A stretch of 8,671 nucleotides of DNA from Clostridiales bacterium UBA1701 (GTDB taxonomy: Bacteria > Bacillota > Clostridia > Oscillospirales > Oscillospiraceae), in assembly GCA_002320035.1 (NCBI GenBank), contig DCJL01000011.1, forward strand, positions 6,847 through 15,517. The letters are read 5' to 3'. The notes under the pieces were generated by a model. It made no database searches, had not been told where the DNA came from, and was given only the letters and a program-made list of their open reading frames with translations. Positions 6,170-8,671 of the stretch are shown here, piece by piece. The first letter of the stretch is position 1; every line of letters starts with the position of its first letter. Both the position numbers and the translations under genes were made by a program.

Positions 6170-7117
6170 ATGGCCGGAAAGATAGCGACGCGCAACGCCT
6201 ATGGCGAGGCTCTTGTGGAACTGGCCGAAAAATACCCGGAGCTTGTGGTCCTGGATGCGGATCTGTCTGGGGCAACCATGTCCAAATTCTTTGCCGCTGC
6301 CTACCCTGACAGGTTTTTTGACTGCGGCATTGCCGAGTGCAACATGACCGGCATCGCCGCAGGTCTGGCGGCGGACGGCTTCAAGCCCTTTGCCAATACT
6401 TTCGCGATGTTTGCCGCCGGCAGAGCTTATGAGCAGGTGCGAAACTCCGTGGGCTATCCCCACCTGAACGTGAAAATCGTGGGCTCCCACGGGGGGGTCT
6501 CCGTGGGTGAGGACGGAGCCACCCATCAGTGCATAGAGGACTTTGCCCTCATGCGGGAAATTCCCGGTATGCTGGTCTGCTGCCCCTGCGACGGGCACGA
6601 GATGCGCCTGGCGGTGGAGGCCCTGCTCAATTACGAGGGACCTGCCTATCTCCGCCTTGAAAGACCCGCCACCGAAATTTTTACGGACGAGACAGAAGGC
6701 TATGAATTCGCGCTGGGTAAGGGCGCCGTGCTTCGTGACGGCAGTGACGTGAGCATCGTTGCCGCCGGCATTATGGTGGGCAAGGCTCTGGAGGCGGCGA
6801 AGCTTCTGGAGACTGAAGGCGTCTCCGCCCGGGTCATAGACATGCACACCATCAAGCCCCTGGATACCGGGCTGCTGCTGAAAGCTGCCCGGGAAACCGG
6901 CTGCGTAGTCACCAGTGAGGAGCACTCCGTGCTGGGCGGACTTGGCGGGGCCGTGTGCGAATATCTCAGTGGTGCTTGCCCTGTGCCCGTGGTGCGCCAC
7001 GGCGTGGAGGACGATTTCGGCCGCAGCGGCACGGCCAACGCCGTTCTGGAATACTTCGGCCTGACCGCGGAAGGCATCGCCGAGAAAGCCCGCCTTGCCA
7101 TCCGTCTGAAAAAATAA
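6170..7117 (+). CDS. Transketolase, C-terminal subunit
   Basis: A 315-residue protein carrying the pyrimidine-binding domain (about 4-170) and the C-terminal transketolase domain (about 185-310). Visible motifs are VLDADLSGAT (27-36), FFDCGIAECNM (49-59) with E56 as the conserved Glu that activates the thiamine ring, GSHGGVSVGEDGATHQ (105-120), and YLRLERP (160-166). Also visible are the C-terminal IDMHTIKPLD (223-232) and SEEHSVLGGLG (249-259). It supplies the second half of the active site, which lies at the interface with the N-terminal subunit. The start ATG 6170 lies one base beyond the stop of the preceding gene, with GGAGG at 6156-6160 (9-nt spacing), so the two are co-translated and probably made in equal amounts. 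DXP synthase and pyruvate dehydrogenase E1 beta share parts of this architecture, but the paired N subunit points to transketolase. Confidence 0.95.
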   Translation: MAGKIATRNAYGEALVELAEKYPELVVLDADLSGATMSKFFAAAYPDRFFDCGIAECNMTGIAAGLAADGFKPFANTFAMFAAGRAYEQVRNSVGYPHLNVKIVGSHGGVSVGEDGATHQCIEDFALMREIPGMLVCCPCDGHEMRLAVEALLNYEGPAYLRLERPATEIFTDETEGYEFALGKGAVLRDGSDVSIVAAGIMVGKALEAAKLLETEGVSARVIDMHTIKPLDTGLLLKAARETGCVVTSEEHSVLGGLGGAVCEYLSGACPVPVVRHGVEDDFGRSGTANAVLEYFGLTAEGIAEKARLAIRLKK

Positions 7118-7127
7118 ATCAAAGGCG

Positions 7128-7170
7128 AAATCCCCCGGAGCCGCTTTCAGGCGGCTCCGGGGGATTTTAT
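7128..7170. terminator. Strong bidirectional intrinsic terminator between convergent genes
   Basis: Positions 7128-7144 pair without mismatch with 7151-7167 (17 bp, GC-rich core CCCCCGGAGCCGC) around the 6-nt loop TTTCAG. The outer pairs are A-T, so transcripts in either direction end in a short U-run (TTTTATT on the plus strand; a shorter one on the minus). It starts 10 bases after the transketolase stop and ends 21 bases before the stop codon of the facing small gene, so it can terminate both. Confidence 0.93.
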
Positions 7171-7188
7171 TCCCGAGGGCTTTGGGAA

Positions 7189-7389
7189 TCAGCGCAGACC
7201 GAAAAGACCGTATAGCTCCAGAACGCTCTGGTACTGCAGCTTCTGGCCCATGTACTGGCGGAAGGTGGCGGATTTCGTTTTGCCCTGGGTTTTCAGCTCC
7301 TCCATGCGCTGGGCCGCGGCAGCGTACTGCTCCTCAGCAAAGGCCAGCATCTTCTCAAAGCGCTCAAGTCTTTCCTTATCTGTCTGCAT
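7189..7389 (-). CDS. Small helical protein of unknown function (66 aa)
   Basis: A 66-residue protein rich in Glu, Gln, Lys and Ala, with no Cys, signal peptide or membrane segment. Residues 3-36 are a continuous charged helix with heptad-like spacing (LERFEKMLAFAEEQYAAAAQ), then KTQGKTKSATFR and a second helix (45-62) ending GLFGLR; a two-helix coiled-coil hairpin is plausible. I do not recognise a family and assign no function. The reading frame looks real because ATG 7389 has AAGGAG (7402-7397) exactly 7 nt upstream and an extended -10 promoter beyond it. The gene ends just before a strong bidirectional terminator. The frame continues upstream to 7515, but that would overlap the divergent patatin gene and its ribosome binding site. 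It is divergent from the patatin gene, which may or may not mean a shared role. Confidence 0.7.
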   Translation of the reverse strand: MQTDKERLERFEKMLAFAEEQYAAAAQRMEELKTQGKTKSATFRQYMGQKLQYQSVLELYGLFGLR

Positions 7390-7420
7390 GGCATGGCTCC
7401 TTTGTATTATATTTTGTTTA

Positions 7421-7429
7421 AGTATAGCA
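7421..7429 (-). promoter_or_regulatory. Extended -10 promoter of the small gene
   Basis: The minus strand reads TGCTATACT (7429-7421), an extended -10 (TG-n-TATACT, 5/6 to TATAAT). No good -35 is seen at the normal distance, as is usual for extended -10 promoters. The predicted start near 7414 leaves the AAGGAG site intact. Confidence 0.45.
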
Positions 7430-7455
7430 AAATCCGCTGTACAAAGAAAGTTGCC

Positions 7456-7464
7456 TGTGATAAA
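7456..7464 (+). promoter_or_regulatory. Possible extended -10 promoter of the patatin gene
   Basis: TGTGATAAA: a TG-n followed by GATAAA (4/6 to TATAAT), with no clear -35. A start near 7471 would give a leader of about 25 nt containing GGAGG (7485-7489). This is the best candidate in the intergenic region on this strand, but it is weak. Confidence 0.3.
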
Positions 7465-7495
7465 TTTGAGGTGAAATTGAAAGCGGAGGTCTGAT

Positions 7496-8584
7496 ATGGA
7501 ACTTAAGCTTGACAATAAAAAGGTTTACGCCGTTGCTCTTGAGGGCGGCGGGGCCAAGGGCGCCTACGAGGTGGGGGCCTGGAAGGCGCTGGAAGAAGCG
7601 GGAGTCAAATACAACGCCGTCTCCGGCACCTCCGTCGGCGCTCTCAACGGGGCCATGATGGTCATGCGCGACATGGACAGGGCCGTAAAATGCTGGATGG
7701 ATATAAGGCTCTCCAAGGTCATAGATGTGGACCCGGAGGAGGAAGAGGAGCTGCGGAAGATGTTCCGGGGAGAGATCGAGCTTTCGGATATTCACGGGCT
7801 TATCCCACAGGTTTTTGACATTATCCGCAACCGTGGCCTTGACGTGGCCCCCCTGAGGGCATGGCTCCGGGAGGCGGTGGATGAGAGGCGCATAAAGGCG
7901 TCGGACGTGGAGTTCTTTGTCTCCACCGTGTCCATCACCGACAGGAAGGCCCTGGAGATCAAAATAAACGACCTGCCTGAGGACGAGATATGCGACATGC
8001 TCCTGGCCAGCGCCTATCACCCCAGCTTCCGTCTGGAAAAGCTGGGCGGAAAGCTCTATACCGACGGGGGCTTTGTGGACACGCTGCCTCTGCACGCGCT
8101 GGTGGAAAACGGCTACAAGGACATCATAGCCATCCGGATTCCCGGCCACGGGGTCGAGAAGCGCTTCAAAATGCCGGAGGATGTGCGCGTCACCGTTATC
8201 GACACGAATTTTGACCTGGGCGGCGTGCTGTACTTTGATGCGGAGCAGTCCCGCCGGGATATGGAGATTGGCTATTACGATGCCAAGCGTGTGCTCTACG
8301 GGCTTTACGGAAAGCGGTATTATATAGACCGCAGCTTCAGCGAGCGGCAGGCTCTGGAGCTGCTGCTGGACCGGCTTTATGACGAGAAGGAGGGGGACAG
8401 CCTCCGCCGCCTCTGCGAAAAGGAGCTGCCCCGCATCGCCCGGCGGCTGGGCACTGAGCGGGAGGGCTATTACGAGCTGCTTATCGCCCTGCTGGAGCGG
8501 GAGGCCGAGAGCCTGGGCCTGGAGCCCATGAGGATCATCTCGGACGCGGAGCTGGTAAAGGAGCTTGACGCGGCCCGGCCCTGA
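7496..8584 (+). CDS. Patatin-like phospholipase
   Basis: A 362-residue protein with all patatin catalytic elements: oxyanion-hole loop GGGAKGAYEVG (17-27), nucleophile elbow GTSVG with S46, and the DGG motif with D190 (YTDGGF, 188-193), forming the Ser-Asp dyad. The patatin domain covers about 11-215. The C-terminal part (about 250-362) is charged, helical and not recognised by me; it may be a lid or regulatory region. Members hydrolyse acyl esters of phospholipids or other lipids. There is no signal peptide, so it is probably cytosolic or peripheral at the inner membrane face. The alternative role as a secreted toxin (ExoU type) is not supported by size or context. ATG 7496 has GGAGG 6 nt upstream. 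The gene appears monocistronic and ends in the double hairpin at the window edge. Confidence 0.93.
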   Translation: MELKLDNKKVYAVALEGGGAKGAYEVGAWKALEEAGVKYNAVSGTSVGALNGAMMVMRDMDRAVKCWMDIRLSKVIDVDPEEEEELRKMFRGEIELSDIHGLIPQVFDIIRNRGLDVAPLRAWLREAVDERRIKASDVEFFVSTVSITDRKALEIKINDLPEDEICDMLLASAYHPSFRLEKLGGKLYTDGGFVDTLPLHALVENGYKDIIAIRIPGHGVEKRFKMPEDVRVTVIDTNFDLGGVLYFDAEQSRRDMEIGYYDAKRVLYGLYGKRYYIDRSFSERQALELLLDRLYDEKEGDSLRRLCEKELPRIARRLGTEREGYYELLIALLEREAESLGLEPMRIISDAELVKELDAARP

Positions 8585-8605
8585 GAGACGAGGCATATAA
8601 GGCAA

Positions 8606-8638
8606 AAGGAGCTCCTGTCCCGAGGACAGGAGCTCCTT
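8606..8638. terminator. Hairpin at the 3' end of the patatin gene
   Basis: Positions 8606-8620 pair perfectly with 8624-8638 (15 bp) around the 3-nt loop CGA, starting 21 bases after the stop codon. It is preceded by an A-run and followed, not by Ts, but by CAGCTTGTC. The layout therefore copies that of the ABC operon end at the other side of the window. In reverse orientation the stem is followed by TTTT. Confidence 0.75.
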
Positions 8639-8657
8639 CAGCTTGTCAAAAAAGTCC
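8639..8657 (+). repeat. 19-bp 3'-end tail element, copy 2
   Basis: CAGCTTGTCAAAAAAGTCC, identical to the reverse complement of positions 5-23. It abuts the patatin hairpin at its left border, and its last ten bases form the left arm of the following hairpin. Both copies are thus downstream of a gene-specific stem and oriented with transcription out of the window. Confidence 0.75.
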
Positions 8658-8671
8658 GTGGCGGACTTTTT
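8649..8671. terminator. Second, tail-encoded terminator hairpin (cut by window end)
   Basis: AAAAAGTCCG (8649-8658) pairs perfectly with CGGACTTTTT (8662-8671) around the loop TGG. This is a compact symmetric terminator with A and T runs at its outer ends, able to act in both directions. The right arm is still complementary to the tail at the last base of the window, so the true stem may be longer. Confidence 0.8.

Noticed and set aside
6155..6175. A frameshift splitting one transketolase gene into two
   Set aside because: The second half has its own GGAGG and ATG, both halves match full domain boundaries, and two-subunit transketolases are a known arrangement.
7406..7411. A perfect TATAAT on the minus strand upstream of the small gene
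   Set aside because: Transcription from it would begin near 7399, inside the AAGGAG ribosome binding site, and the -35 at the proper distance is poor. The extended -10 at 7421-7429 fits better.
7418..8605. A 395-codon open frame opposite the patatin gene, and similar long antisense frames opposite the isomerase (4315-5124) and transketolase genes (5188-6195, 6146-7000)
   Set aside because: Same codon-bias shadow effect. Each lies over a gene with clear catalytic motifs and has no family signature of its own.
1..8671. A transposon or integrated element bounded by the 19-base inverted repeats
   Set aside because: There is no transposase, integrase or target-site duplication visible, the cargo is ordinary metabolic and transport genes, and the repeats sit precisely behind gene-end hairpins, which fits a terminator-linked element better.

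Overview
The window reads as a chromosomal segment from a GC-rich anaerobic Firmicute, most likely a gut clostridium of the Oscillospiraceae type. This is an inference from protein style, strong GGAGG-type ribosome binding sites, TTGACA promoters, a two-gene transketolase and a heterodimeric multidrug-type ABC exporter. I see no rRNA, tRNA, CRISPR array, transposase or phage gene. Eight protein genes fill almost all of the sequence, and no gene-free stretch exceeds about 205 bases.

Left part (about 24-4228, minus strand): a three-gene operon read right to left. It encodes a MarR-family regulator followed by two ABC exporter half-transporters. Both gene junctions overlap by 8 bases, so translation is probably coupled. 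The two half-transporters form a textbook asymmetric pair. One keeps the catalytic Glu and switch His, while the other has Asp and Gln at those positions. A good promoter (TTGACA-16-TAAAAT) precedes marR, and an imperfect inverted repeat lies over it that could be the regulator's own operator.

Middle part (about 4264-7170, plus strand): divergent from marR is a 263-residue TIM-barrel protein of the xylose isomerase/endonuclease IV-like superfamily with a complete-looking metal site. After a gap of 204 bases with its own promoter come the N- and C-terminal subunits of a split transketolase, one base apart. They would assemble into one thiamine-diphosphate enzyme of the pentose phosphate pathway. 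A perfect 17-bp hairpin flanked by A and T runs closes this unit and also serves the gene facing it.

Right part (about 7189-8671): a 66-residue helical protein of unknown function on the minus strand is divergent from a patatin-like phospholipase on the plus strand. They share a 106-base promoter region.

The most unusual feature is at the two edges. The outward-pointing 3' ends of the ABC operon and of the patatin gene each carry a gene-specific perfect hairpin with a 3-4 nt loop, followed by the same 19-base sequence, CAGCTTGTCAAAAAAGTCC. At the right edge this tail opens a second hairpin whose other arm is running into the mirror image of the tail when the window ends. The left edge begins at the equivalent place. 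This suggests a dispersed palindromic terminator element placed at gene ends.
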